A stretch of DNA of 8,218 nucleotides from an uncultured Clostridia bacterium (GTDB lineage: Bacteria > Bacillota > Clostridia > Christensenellales > Borkfalkiaceae). A model generated the notes under the pieces. It searched no databases, was not told the origin of the DNA, and saw nothing but the letters and a program-made list of their open reading frames with translations. The translations under genes and the position numbers were made by a program. Shown piece by piece: positions 1 through 6,910 of this stretch; the stretch's first letter is position 1; every line of letters begins with the position of its first letter. The DNA is taken from NCBI GenBank assembly GCA_937920115.1, contig CALGVF010000165.1, positions 1-8,218 of the forward strand. Reading direction: 5' to 3'.

Positions 1-904
1 TCAGAATTTCGGGACAGGTCGTCATAGACGTATCGTCTACGAATATCTTTGTGTCCGCAAGAACTTTCTTCGAGTTCCACAGTCTCTGCCAATCGTCGTC
101 GTCGAGTTCGCCCGAAAGGGCTTTTTTGTTCGACACGTTCGCAACGGAACACATCATTCTCTGCCCGAGTTCCGCCTGCGTCATTTCGAGGGCGAATACC
201 GCGCAGACCGCTTTTTCTCTTATCGCTATGTTCTCGACGATATTCATAGCGAACGTAGTTTTACCTATGGACGGTCTCGCCGCGAGGATTATAAGGTTGC
301 CCGCGTGAAGTCCGTTCGTGAGTTTATCGAGACCCGTAAAGCCAGTCTTTAAACCTTGGAAGTAGTTTTTGTCTTTCTGAATATTCTCGAATTTTTCGAG
401 TATGCCCGTAAAAGTAGTGTTTATGTTCGCGAGCGTACTCGTGTCGAGTTCTTCGGATATATCGTAAACGCATTTTTCGGCGAACGCCACCGACTTGATA
501 TGGTCGGACGAGTTCCTCGCATCCTCGGAAATTTTATCCGCGCTCCTTATGAGTTTGCGGAGCGTTCCGTCTCTCTTGACTATGTCGAGATAATAGGCGT
601 AATTCGCCGCCGACGGGGTCATTCTCGCAAGGCTCGTAAGGTAGTCAATGCCGCCCGCCTTGTCCAAAGTCGCCGATTTTTCCATCGCATCCGAAAGGGT
701 TACGAGGTCTACGGGTACGTTCGAGGCGAACACGCTCTGCATTCCCGAAAATATCAATTTGTGCGATTCGAGATAAAAATCGTCCTCTTTGAGTTTCGTC
801 ATTATCTCGAATTGCAATTCCATATCGATGAGTATAGACCCGAGTATCGACTGCTCGGCTTCGAGACTATACGGCATCGAATTGGGTTTTACCTGTTGCG
901 GCAT
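1..904 (-). CDS. dnaB: Replicative DNA helicase DnaB (C-terminus beyond window)
   Basis: This is the ring-shaped hexameric 5'-3' helicase that unwinds DNA at the replication fork and contacts primase through its N-terminal domain. The window holds 301 codons from the start; the family is usually about 440-450 residues, so roughly a third is missing at the left edge. The DnaB N-terminal domain spans about residues 10-112 (it opens with SLEAEQSILGS). The RecA-like domain starts near residue 187 with TGFTGLD. Walker A is ARPSIGKTT with Lys215; the usual Met of RPSMGKT is Ile here. FALEM follows, with Glu240 at the catalytic glutamate position. Walker B and the arginine finger lie outside. The ATG at 902-904 has an AGAGGA site (912-917) 7 nt upstream, one base past the pepF stop. 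The gap to pepF is 14 nt, so it is probably the distal gene of the same transcript. Identification is secure. Confidence 0.96.
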   Translation of the reverse strand, partial: MPQQVKPNSMPYSLEAEQSILGSILIDMELQFEIMTKLKEDDFYLESHKLIFSGMQSVFASNVPVDLVTLSDAMEKSATLDKAGGIDYLTSLARMTPSAANYAYYLDIVKRDGTLRKLIRSADKISEDARNSSDHIKSVAFAEKCVYDISEELDTSTLANINTTFTGILEKFENIQKDKNYFQGLKTGFTGLDKLTNGLHAGNLIILAARPSIGKTTFAMNIVENIAIREKAVCAVFALEMTQAELGQRMMCSVANVSNKKALSGELDDDDWQRLWNSKKVLADTKIFVDDTSMTTCPEIL

Positions 905-918
905 AAAATTATCCTCTG

Positions 919-2694
919 TTAAATATTTTCAAATTCTTCCAAAGTGTCTTCAAACGACTTCATAGCCGCCTTGAATGCGTCTTTCTTATTGAGATCGACG
1001 CCCGCGAGTTTCAGAAGTTCGACGGGGCTGTCCGAACCGCCCGAAGACAAGAACTTGAAATAGTCCTCGACAGCCTTATCGCCCTCTTTGTAAATTCTTT
1101 CGGCGATAGATATCGCGCTGATTATTCCCGTAGCGTATTTGTAAACGTAGAAGGAAGTATAGAAATGGGGGATTCTCGCCCACTCGTAAGCGATTTCGTC
1201 GTCGGATACGATGTCGTTGCCGTAGTATTTCTTGTTGAGTTCGAGGTACTTGCCGCTTAAGAAATCTTTGGTGAGCGGAACGCCCTTTTCCGCGGCGTCG
1301 TGAGCGATATACTCGAATTCCGCGAACATCGTCTGACGATAAAGGGTCGTTCTTATCATATCCATATAATAAGAACACAGATATTTTTTAAGCGACTTGC
1401 TCTCGGTATTTTTAAGCAGGTACTTCAAAAGCAATACTTCGTTTACCGTGCTTGCGACTTCCGCAACGAAAATCTTGTAGTCCGCCTTAGCCTTAGGCTG
1501 TTTTGCGTCAGACTTGTAAGAGTGCATCGAGTGTCCGAGTTCGTGAGCGATCGTAAATATATCGTGTATGGTCGGTTGGTAATTGAGAAGCACGAACGGG
1601 TGCGGCAACGCGTAAACGCAAATGCTGTACGCTCCGCTTCTCTTACCGTCCGTCTCTTCGACGTCTATCCAACCTTCGTCGTGAGCGGTCTGCAAAAGTT
1701 TGCCGTAATCTTCGCCGAGCGGAGCAAGTCCTTTCTTGACGAGTTTAAAAGCCTCTTCGTAAGACATAGCCAAATCTTCGTTTTTAACAATCGGCGTGTA
1801 AATATCGTACATGTGCATTTCGTCTAAGCCGAGAGCCTTCTTTCTGTCCGCGATATATCTGTGCATAAGCGGAAGTCCGTCGTGAACGCACTCTAAAAGG
1901 TTTTCGTAAACCTTTGCCGAGACGTCTTCGTTTTCGAGAGCCTGAGCAAGGCAACTGTCGTATTTTCTGACCTTGGAAAGGAATACGTCCTTGTTTACGT
2001 TTCCTATATAGGTAGCGGAAATCGTATTGATAAGCGAAATGTACGCTTTATAGTACGCTTTGAACGTCCTTTCTCTGACGTCTCTGTCCTCGGACTGTAA
2101 AAGTAAACCGTACATTCCGTGCGTGACTTTAACGGGTTTTCCGTCCACGTCGATAGTCGGGAACGGCATATCGGCGTTATCTATCATAGAGAAAATATCG
2201 TGGAAGCCGCCGAATACCTGACCGCCCATTGCGAGTACGTTTTCGCTTTCTTTGGAAAGAACGTGCTTTTTGCGTTTCAGAAGGCATTTAAGGTTGTAGT
2301 CGTAATCTTTGAAATCGGGGTCGGCGATTACCTCTTCGAGATATTTTTCGGGAAGCGCCGTAAGTTCGGGCGTCATAAAGGATATGCTCGAACTGTACGA
2401 AATAATCACGTTTTCGACTCTCGATAAAAGAGCCTGCGACTCGGAATCTCTCGTGTCGAGGTCCTTTTTCATATAGGCGTAAACGTCGAGTTTTTCGAGG
2501 TCGGTATCGATCTCGTCCATCTTTTTAAGGCACTCCAAAAGCACCTTTTTATCCGAAAGTTTACCTTCGTAAGCGGACATATCCGCAATTTTCGACACCT
2601 TGTCCAAAAGAGCGTCGAATTCCGCGGCATCCTTAAAAATATCGGTAAGTCTCCATTTGAGATTTTCCGCAACTTCGTTTCTGTTTTTTGACAT
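919..2694 (-). CDS. pepF: Oligoendopeptidase F (M3B zinc metallopeptidase)
   Basis: This is a cytosolic zinc endopeptidase that cuts short peptides, typically about 7-17 residues, in peptide turnover. It has 591 residues, close to the usual length of about 600. The N-terminal half is helical, with the PepF N-terminal domain around 110-185 and the M3 catalytic domain from about 205 to the end. The zinc site is HELGH at 384-388 (ligands His384 and His388, catalytic Glu385), followed by HSY. The third ligand is Glu412 in FVAEVAST, 28 residues after the first His. The family's substrate-binding segment is intact: WARIPHFY with His510, then FYVYKYATG. There is no signal peptide. The ATG at 2692-2694 has a strong GGAGG (2703-2707) 8 nt upstream. 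The gene lies 17 nt after the membrane-protein gene and 14 nt before dnaB, so it appears to be in the operon. All catalytic residues are present, so it should be active. Confidence 0.96.
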   Translation of the reverse strand: MSKNRNEVAENLKWRLTDIFKDAAEFDALLDKVSKIADMSAYEGKLSDKKVLLECLKKMDEIDTDLEKLDVYAYMKKDLDTRDSESQALLSRVENVIISYSSSISFMTPELTALPEKYLEEVIADPDFKDYDYNLKCLLKRKKHVLSKESENVLAMGGQVFGGFHDIFSMIDNADMPFPTIDVDGKPVKVTHGMYGLLLQSEDRDVRERTFKAYYKAYISLINTISATYIGNVNKDVFLSKVRKYDSCLAQALENEDVSAKVYENLLECVHDGLPLMHRYIADRKKALGLDEMHMYDIYTPIVKNEDLAMSYEEAFKLVKKGLAPLGEDYGKLLQTAHDEGWIDVEETDGKRSGAYSICVYALPHPFVLLNYQPTIHDIFTIAHELGHSMHSYKSDAKQPKAKADYKIFVAEVASTVNEVLLLKYLLKNTESKSLKKYLCSYYMDMIRTTLYRQTMFAEFEYIAHDAAEKGVPLTKDFLSGKYLELNKKYYGNDIVSDDEIAYEWARIPHFYTSFYVYKYATGIISAISIAERIYKEGDKAVEDYFKFLSSGGSDSPVELLKLAGVDLNKKDAFKAAMKSFEDTLEEFENI

Positions 2695-2711
2695 AATGCT
2701 GTCCTCCGTTT

Positions 2712-3275
2712 TTATTTATTTGGCATTTCCTCGAAAACGTCTTCTTCGCTTTTAAGTCCGTAAGAAAGAAGAACGTTCGCGTAAGTAACGTATTTGATAA
2801 TATCGCCGTTTTTGAAATTCGGCATAGGCTTTTCCTTATCGACGAGAACGTGTCTCCGCATATACTCCTGCGTTTTGTCGGACCATTCGAGTACGACCAT
2901 AACGTGGAAATCTACGTTTCCGACCTCGTTTATATACTCCTCGTTCTGCAAAAACGTACTCTCGTTCATGAGTTTCTGCCCCGTCTTTATATCCTGCAAA
3001 AGCCTGAAATAATATTTCGCCCTCTTGTATGGTATTCCGAGATATACGAAAGAGAAAATTATCTCCACGCCCGTTATAACGCATACCAATACGAGGTACA
3101 TGTTCTTTTTAGCCGCGAGTTCGGGAGTGCTTAAATACGGCAATCTCAGAAAAAACACGAAAAGTTTGACGCAAGCGGCAAGCCCGACGCCTATTACCGC
3201 AAGGTAAACGTAGAAAAGTTTTCGTTTTAAGTTCAAAGCGTTTTCGTAATCGCTTTCGGTATATACGTTCGTCAT
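2712..3275 (-). CDS. Unrecognised two-helix membrane protein with a C-terminal cytoplasmic domain
   Basis: I do not recognise a named family for this 187-residue protein. Two hydrophobic helices are visible at about residues 20-43 and 59-81, joined by a short loop with Lys56 and Lys57. Positive clusters (KRK at 17-19 and KRAK at 84-87) flank the pair, so both termini are predicted to be cytoplasmic. The remaining 100 residues look like a mixed alpha/beta soluble domain, with a patterned stretch near HVLVDKEKPMPNFKNGDIIKY followed by NVLLSYG. The start is set by an ATGA overlap: the ATG at 3273-3275 shares bases with the degV stop TGA at 3272-3274. The nearest AGGAG lies about 16 nt upstream, too far for normal initiation, so translation is probably coupled to degV. 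A role alongside DegV at the membrane is a guess from position only. Confidence 0.8.
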   Translation of the reverse strand: MTNVYTESDYENALNLKRKLFYVYLAVIGVGLAACVKLFVFFLRLPYLSTPELAAKKNMYLVLVCVITGVEIIFSFVYLGIPYKRAKYYFRLLQDIKTGQKLMNESTFLQNEEYINEVGNVDFHVMVVLEWSDKTQEYMRRHVLVDKEKPMPNFKNGDIIKYVTYANVLLSYGLKSEEDVFEEMPNK

Positions 3276-4117
3276 TTATTGTAGAAAATTACTCCTATCG
3301 TATTGTATCCGCAATGGCTCGTAACCGTACTGCCTGCGGTCGTATCTATAATTTCGTCGAACTTAAACAAGTTCTTCACGCTGTCCGTGACGAGATCTAC
3401 GAGTTCTTTGTCGGACGGGCTGTGAGTTATAAAACACCTCTTCGGGTCGTAGTTCGGATTTTCCTCCGCGATATCCTTAACGTACTGCGTGAGGCAGCGA
3501 ACCATATTGCCCATATATTTTTTCTTTACCGCGAGGGCTCCGTCGCTTATCGCAACGGCAGGGTGAATTTTCAGAACCTTGGAAGCCGCCATCGCTACCG
3601 ACGAACATCTGCCGCCCTTATGCAAAAAGTCGAGTCTGTCCACCACGAACGAAATCTGAGACTTGTCCCTGTTCGCGTCTATCTCGGCTATAATTTCTTC
3701 TGCCGTCTTTCCCTCTTTCAAGAGGTCGCAGGCTTTAAGCACCTGTATGCCCTGTCCCGAAGAGAGCGAATAAGAATCGACGACGAATACGTTTTTGAGT
3801 TCCTCCGCCGCTTTCGTCGCATTTGAATAACACGAAGAAGCCTTCGACGATATACAGAAGTGAATTACTTGCTCGTTATCTTCGAGAAGTTTTTCAAAAT
3901 ATTCTTTATATGCGTAAATGCCCGTAGCGGAAGTCTTCGGAAGCGTGTTCGTTTTTTCAACGTACGCCAAAACTCCGTTCGCGTCTATATCTATCGTGTC
4001 TCTGTGTTCTTCCGTCCCGAGTAAAATAGTTATCGGACAAAGAGCGATTTCGTTCTTTTCGATTATATTCTGCGGTAAATCGCACGTAGTATCTGAGGAA
4101 ATTGCTATTTTTTTCAT
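3272..4117 (-). CDS. degV: DegV-family fatty-acid-binding protein (FakB-like)
   Basis: DegV proteins are two-domain cytosolic lipid binders. The characterised FakB members hold a fatty acid for phosphorylation by the kinase FakA, feeding exogenous fatty acids into phospholipid synthesis. At 281 residues it is a normal length. Family landmarks run in order: SSDTTCDLP at 7-15; TSATG at 62-66 in place of the common TSxPS; ISSKASSCYSN at 89-99 in place of SGTYQSA; VDSYSLSSGQG at 113-123; the FLHKGGRCS loop at 164-172; HPAVAISDGAL; THSPSD; and SHCGYNTIGV at the C-terminus with His268, where many members have HxGPG. The fold is clear, but the ligand-contacting loops deviate, so the bound lipid cannot be predicted. 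The ATG at 4115-4117 has GGAGA (4125-4129) 7 nt upstream. It lies 27 nt after lepB and overlaps the next gene by 4 nt. No FakA kinase gene is in view. Confidence 0.93.
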   Translation of the reverse strand: MKKIAISSDTTCDLPQNIIEKNEIALCPITILLGTEEHRDTIDIDANGVLAYVEKTNTLPKTSATGIYAYKEYFEKLLEDNEQVIHFCISSKASSCYSNATKAAEELKNVFVVDSYSLSSGQGIQVLKACDLLKEGKTAEEIIAEIDANRDKSQISFVVDRLDFLHKGGRCSSVAMAASKVLKIHPAVAISDGALAVKKKYMGNMVRCLTQYVKDIAEENPNYDPKRCFITHSPSDKELVDLVTDSVKNLFKFDEIIDTTAGSTVTSHCGYNTIGVIFYNK

Positions 4118-4144
4118 GTTATGTTCTCCGTTTATCGTTAGTTT

Positions 4145-4810
4145 TTATTTAAAGCCGAAAAAGGAACGGACTTTTAAATTGAGGTTAGCCCAAAAAACGT
4201 AATAGTTCTTTATATCTTCCCGATTTTTTATCGACCATTCGGGAATAACTCCGATTACGTCGTCGAGCGTTATACCCGTCAACTCGCGGTCTACGTCCTG
4301 CTTTCTGCTGTCGTGACTGTTGCTTCTGTTATCGCCCATAAAAAATATTTCGTTTTCGCCGAGCGTTATTTCCGCGCCGCCGCGAAAGTCGTCGCTATCT
4401 CTTAGACTATCATCAACGTAAGGTTCGTCCAAAAGCGTGAAGTTTTCTTCGCCCGCCTTTTTCAGATAAACCCTGCCGCTTTTTATTTTCAGAGTATCGC
4501 CGGGCATGCCGATTATTCTCTTGATGTAATTCTTCTTCGCGTTGATTTTTATGATTACGACGTCTCCCCTCTCGGGTTTCGCAAGTTTGTCCATTATAAG
4601 CCAATCGTCGTCGTAAATCGTATAATTCATAGAATCGCCTACGATATTTACAGGCGACAGCCAAAACGCCTGAACAAACGAATAGAAGAGCATCAGAACC
4701 GCAAGCACGAGAAGTATTACGTCGAAGACGCTCATCTTCTCGTATTCTTCCCGACCCAAAAGTCTCGATGATAACGCCTTACGCGTATTTTGTATTTCGC
4801 CGTTTTCCAT
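4145..4810 (-). CDS. lepB: Signal peptidase I
   Basis: This membrane-anchored serine protease cleaves signal peptides from exported proteins on the outer face of the membrane. It has 221 residues with one N-terminal transmembrane helix at about 28-50, the Gram-positive SipS-type layout. The catalytic dyad is intact: Ser60 in GDSMNYT and Lys97 in YIKRIIGMPGD. Box E, GDNRSNSHDSR, spans 159-169. Its start lies only 1 nt after the stop of the upstream hydrolase-fold gene, and no Shine-Dalgarno-like sequence precedes the ATG (upstream bases are AATATTCTGATAATTTAAA). Expression therefore probably depends on translational coupling to that gene. An internal ATG at 4733-4735 (Met26) would still keep the whole membrane helix and catalytic domain, so the exact N-terminus is uncertain. 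Substrates would be general secretory proteins; nothing here points to a dedicated substrate. Confidence 0.96.
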   Translation of the reverse strand: MENGEIQNTRKALSSRLLGREEYEKMSVFDVILLVLAVLMLFYSFVQAFWLSPVNIVGDSMNYTIYDDDWLIMDKLAKPERGDVVIIKINAKKNYIKRIIGMPGDTLKIKSGRVYLKKAGEENFTLLDEPYVDDSLRDSDDFRGGAEITLGENEIFFMGDNRSNSHDSRKQDVDRELTGITLDDVIGVIPEWSIKNREDIKNYYVFWANLNLKVRSFFGFK

Positions 4811-4811
4811 T

Positions 4812-6491
4812 TTAAATTATCAGAATATTGTTGACCGCGTACTTGCCGTCCGATTCTATGCGAAGGGCGAAAATACTTCCGAAGTCGCGTATGCTCATAC
4901 CTTCGCTCGATTTGAAATCGCCCGTTTTAACGGTCACGTTTTGCCAAAAATCTCCGCTTTTCAGGTCGAACGAGTAAAGAAACTCTTTCACGCCCGCCGA
5001 GGTGTTCGCCATAAACACGAGCCTTACCACGCAAAATTCCGAACTGTAAAAATCCATTTTGAGTATGGAATTTTCGTCAACCTTACAGGACGGCTCGCTG
5101 AATTTATAACTGATAAGCCCGCAATGACTGTACGCACCGCTTATGCCGTTCGCTCCCTTGACGAGTTCTATAAACCTGCCCTCGTCTACGAAAATTCCCT
5201 TTACGCCCTCGGCGTTTTTATCGTAGAAAGTTATACCGTCGAGACCGTCTCTGCTCGAATATACAAGGTTCGATTTTTTCGACGACTTCCCGTCCGTCTT
5301 TTTGTATGCGAGTTTCGACGACACGGTAACTCCGTTTTTATATCTCACAACTGCGAACGCAAACACGTTCTGCGTGCTGCCGCTCACGACGTACTCGAAA
5401 TCTTTTTCGCCCTCTGCGGTATCTCCGACGAAGTTACAGAAGTTCCAATTCCGAAGAGCCGAATTCATAACGCCCTCGTTTATATAAACTTTCGCATCCT
5501 CGACTTTCGCTTCGGTAGAATATTTCAGTTTTATGGAAAGGTAGTTTCCGTCTTTTTCTATCGCGACTTCGGGCGTGGACGGAAAAACCACGTTCGTTTT
5601 GCCAAATTCTTTCAGCAAAAAGAGTTCGGAATCTCGCTTGCAATACTCGTCGAGATACTCGTTGAAACTCGGGGCGAAATTGAAAGAATATTTCACGTCC
5701 GTTCCAAGTCTCGAAAGTGTGTCGAGCGATCTGTCGAAATCGAAATTTTCGCTGTTCGTGGAAGTTAAAAACAACACGGGGCAACTGACGTACTGAGCGT
5801 AAGCGTGGGCGTCTACCGCCGCTATGAATTTTCGTCTCTCCTCGTTCATCTCGAAATCTCTTTCTGAGAACTTCGGCATACCCCTGTAAGCCGACCAACC
5901 CGCCCCGAACATAAACACGGCACAGCCGATACGATCGTCTACGGCGGCGGTCTGCCAACCTATATTCGCTCCGTTCTTGACTCCGATAAGTCCGATTTTT
6001 GAAGCGGTCGGCGAAAGTTCTTTAAGAAAGGTTACGGCGTATCTCGCGACCGCGACCCACTCGTACCAACAGGTCTCTCTCGCACTTCTGTCAACGAAGT
6101 CCATACTTCTGCCTCTCGTCTCGTAGTTAGCGTACGATACGGACTCGGGGTACACCGTGTAATTATTCGCTCCGTCGCGTTTGCCGTACATATCGACCAC
6201 GAGTACGTTGAAGCCGCATTTAACGTAGTCCAAGACTTGTTCGTAATTCATTTTCGCCGTAACGTCGGGAATGTACAAAACGCTGTCGTGGCTTTTTCCG
6301 TCGTCGGGCGTGAAATACGTTCCGAATATTCTGACGCGTTCGTTCCCCACGGTTCTGCCCGAGAAAAAATACTCCCTGTGAATTACGCTGTCGTAGCGTA
6401 TTTCGCTGAGCATATTAGCCTTTGTTGGCTGTGTTGCGTCAAAGCCCTCCCAAAGGGAAACGGGCGTTAAAAATGCAGACGTATGAATCAT
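4812..6491 (-). CDS. Alpha/beta-hydrolase-fold protein with beta-sandwich C-terminus, probable pseudoenzyme
   Basis: This 559-residue protein has an acetyl-xylan-esterase / dienelactone-hydrolase-like domain at about 20-290 and two predicted beta-sandwich domains at about 301-396 and 408-559. The last ends in a pattern typical of galactose-binding-like modules (DFWQNVTVKTGDF, then YAVNNILII). In the hydrolase domain, IGLIGVKNGANIGW aligns without gaps to the family nucleophile elbow (IGVTGGSQGG type), but the serine position is Lys172. The acid position in TSTNSENF is Ser247 where relatives read TND, and the histidine position in FAPSFNEYLDEY is Glu278. All three triad positions thus look lost, so a binding or regulatory role is more likely than catalysis; the alignment is from memory of the family. 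There is no signal peptide. The ATG at 6489-6491 is chosen because GGAGA precedes it. A TTG at 6569 would add 26 residues but lies inside the promoter. This is the first gene of the operon, 1 nt before lepB. Confidence 0.85.
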   Translation of the reverse strand: MIHTSAFLTPVSLWEGFDATQPTKANMLSEIRYDSVIHREYFFSGRTVGNERVRIFGTYFTPDDGKSHDSVLYIPDVTAKMNYEQVLDYVKCGFNVLVVDMYGKRDGANNYTVYPESVSYANYETRGRSMDFVDRSARETCWYEWVAVARYAVTFLKELSPTASKIGLIGVKNGANIGWQTAAVDDRIGCAVFMFGAGWSAYRGMPKFSERDFEMNEERRKFIAAVDAHAYAQYVSCPVLFLTSTNSENFDFDRSLDTLSRLGTDVKYSFNFAPSFNEYLDEYCKRDSELFLLKEFGKTNVVFPSTPEVAIEKDGNYLSIKLKYSTEAKVEDAKVYINEGVMNSALRNWNFCNFVGDTAEGEKDFEYVVSGSTQNVFAFAVVRYKNGVTVSSKLAYKKTDGKSSKKSNLVYSSRDGLDGITFYDKNAEGVKGIFVDEGRFIELVKGANGISGAYSHCGLISYKFSEPSCKVDENSILKMDFYSSEFCVVRLVFMANTSAGVKEFLYSFDLKSGDFWQNVTVKTGDFKSSEGMSIRDFGSIFALRIESDGKYAVNNILII

Positions 6492-6495
6492 TGTG

Positions 6496-6500
6496 TCTCC
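6496..6500 (-). promoter_or_regulatory. Ribosome binding site of the hydrolase-fold gene
   Basis: GGAGA lies 4 nt before the ATG at 6489-6491 (context CGGAGACACAATG). This decides the start over the in-frame TTG at 6569, which has no such site and lies upstream of the likely transcription start. Confidence 0.75.
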
Positions 6501-6537
6501 GATATGTTCGACTTTATATATAATATTTGCCTTTATG

Positions 6538-6569
6538 ATTATACAACATTTTTTAAAATTTTGCGACAA
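6538..6569 (-). promoter_or_regulatory. Candidate promoter of the six-gene operon
   Basis: A perfect -10 box TATAAT lies at 6538-6543 on the minus strand. The best -35 candidate is TTGTCG at 6564-6569, but the spacer is 20 bp, longer than ideal. Transcription would start near 6531, giving a leader of about 40 nt that ends in the GGAGA site. The -10 box is convincing and the -35 is not. Confidence 0.5.
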
Positions 6570-6584
6570 ATATTAAGCGTTTTT

Positions 6585-6612
6585 TTGACATTTTATAAAT
6601 TTTTTTCATAAT
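6585..6612 (+). promoter_or_regulatory. Candidate distal promoter toward the DnaD-domain gene
   Basis: A perfect -35 TTGACA at 6585-6590 is followed after 16 bp by CATAAT at 6607-6612 (5 of 6 matches to TATAAT). It faces the DnaD-domain gene and would give a leader of about 290 nt. Its -35 lies only about 15 bp from the candidate minus-strand -35, so the two promoters would be back to back. Confidence 0.45.
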
Positions 6613-6737
6613 TTTGCTAATCATACCTAAGCCGAATTTTTCAACTTCTCCCCGCCCGAAGCGGTTTTTATTTCGTAATAATCTTCAAAATCGCCGTAAA
6701 TATCGGAAAATGTTTAACGTTTTACGATTAGCGTAAT

Positions 6738-6754
6738 ATTTTTTCGCAAAAAAT
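6738..6754. repeat. Perfect 7-bp inverted repeat, operator-like
   Basis: ATTTTTTCGCAAAAAAT has 7-bp arms (6738-6744 and 6748-6754) around a CGC centre. It lies between the two plus-strand promoter candidates. The symmetry is seen directly; a role as a repressor site is inference, since A and T runs produce such symmetry fairly easily. Confidence 0.4.
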
Positions 6755-6821
6755 CGCGTTGCGTTCGTTTTCAATCTTCCGCACTAAATGTTGTGTTTTG
6801 CTTTGGCGGCTCGAAAATAAC

Positions 6822-6850
6822 TTGATTTTTACAAAATAAAGTAATAAAAT
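6822..6850 (+). promoter_or_regulatory. Candidate proximal promoter of the DnaD-domain gene
   Basis: TTGATT at 6822-6827 and TAAAAT at 6845-6850 are separated by the ideal 17 bp. The predicted start near 6857 gives a leader of about 54 nt before the ATG at 6911. This is the best-placed promoter for that gene. Confidence 0.6.
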
Positions 6851-6862
6851 ATACGAGCGTAT
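6851..6862. repeat. Short dyad over the predicted transcription start
   Basis: ATACGAGCGTAT consists of 5-bp inverted arms (ATACG and CGTAT) around AG. It directly follows the -10 box and spans the predicted +1 of the proximal promoter, a typical place for a repressor site. The arms are short enough to arise by chance. Confidence 0.3.
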
Positions 6863-6910
6863 TATGCGGCGAAAAGCAAAACAACAAAACTTATTCGCCA
6901 CGGAGAAACA

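Larger units (their letters stand above)
6492..6910. other. Divergent intergenic regulatory region, 419 nt, no gene seen
   Basis: This AT-rich non-coding stretch separates the minus-strand operon from the plus-strand DnaD-domain gene. It contains promoter candidates on both strands and several short inverted repeats, listed separately. Two tiny plus-strand ORFs (8 and 10 codons, at 6710-6736 and 6788-6820) are present but have weak or no ribosome binding sites. I see no tRNA, no recognisable riboswitch, no clustered DnaA boxes and no strong terminator. Confidence 0.7.

Noticed and set aside
356..922. 188-codon plus-strand ORF antisense to dnaB
   Set aside because: It lies in exact antisense register with the dnaB codons and stays open because dnaB avoids TTA, CTA and TCA codons, whose complements are stops. 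Its product is Arg/Phe-rich with no recognisable family.
1300..1827. 175-codon plus-strand ORF antisense to pepF
   Set aside because: It is a codon-register shadow of pepF; the sense frame carries HELGH and the other M3 motifs.
3314..3826. 170-codon plus-strand ORF antisense to degV
   Set aside because: It is a codon-register shadow of degV with no motif or upstream ribosome binding site of note.
4941..5768. 275-codon plus-strand ORF antisense to the hydrolase-fold gene
   Set aside because: It is in the same antisense register as the sense codons, so codon bias explains its length. The sense strand encodes recognisable domains; the antisense product does not.
6492..6569. 26-residue N-terminal extension of the hydrolase-fold gene from a TTG at 6569
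   Set aside because: The TTG overlaps the candidate -35 and lies upstream of the TATAAT box, so it would not be transcribed from that promoter. The ATG at 6489-6491 has a proper GGAGA site.
6652..6669. Terminator-like CCGC-CCGAA-GCGG followed by TTTTTA
   Set aside because: The stem is only 4 bp and there is no gene end on the plus strand here. It is too weak to call a terminator.
6788..6820. Ten-residue leader-peptide ORF before the DnaD-domain gene
   Set aside because: It has no ribosome binding site and lies upstream of the better proximal promoter, so it may not even be transcribed.
6492..6910. Possible replication origin beside a replication gene
   Set aside because: The region is AT-rich, but I found no clear TTATCCACA-type DnaA boxes or iterated repeats. 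TTATTCGCC near 6891 does not match well enough.
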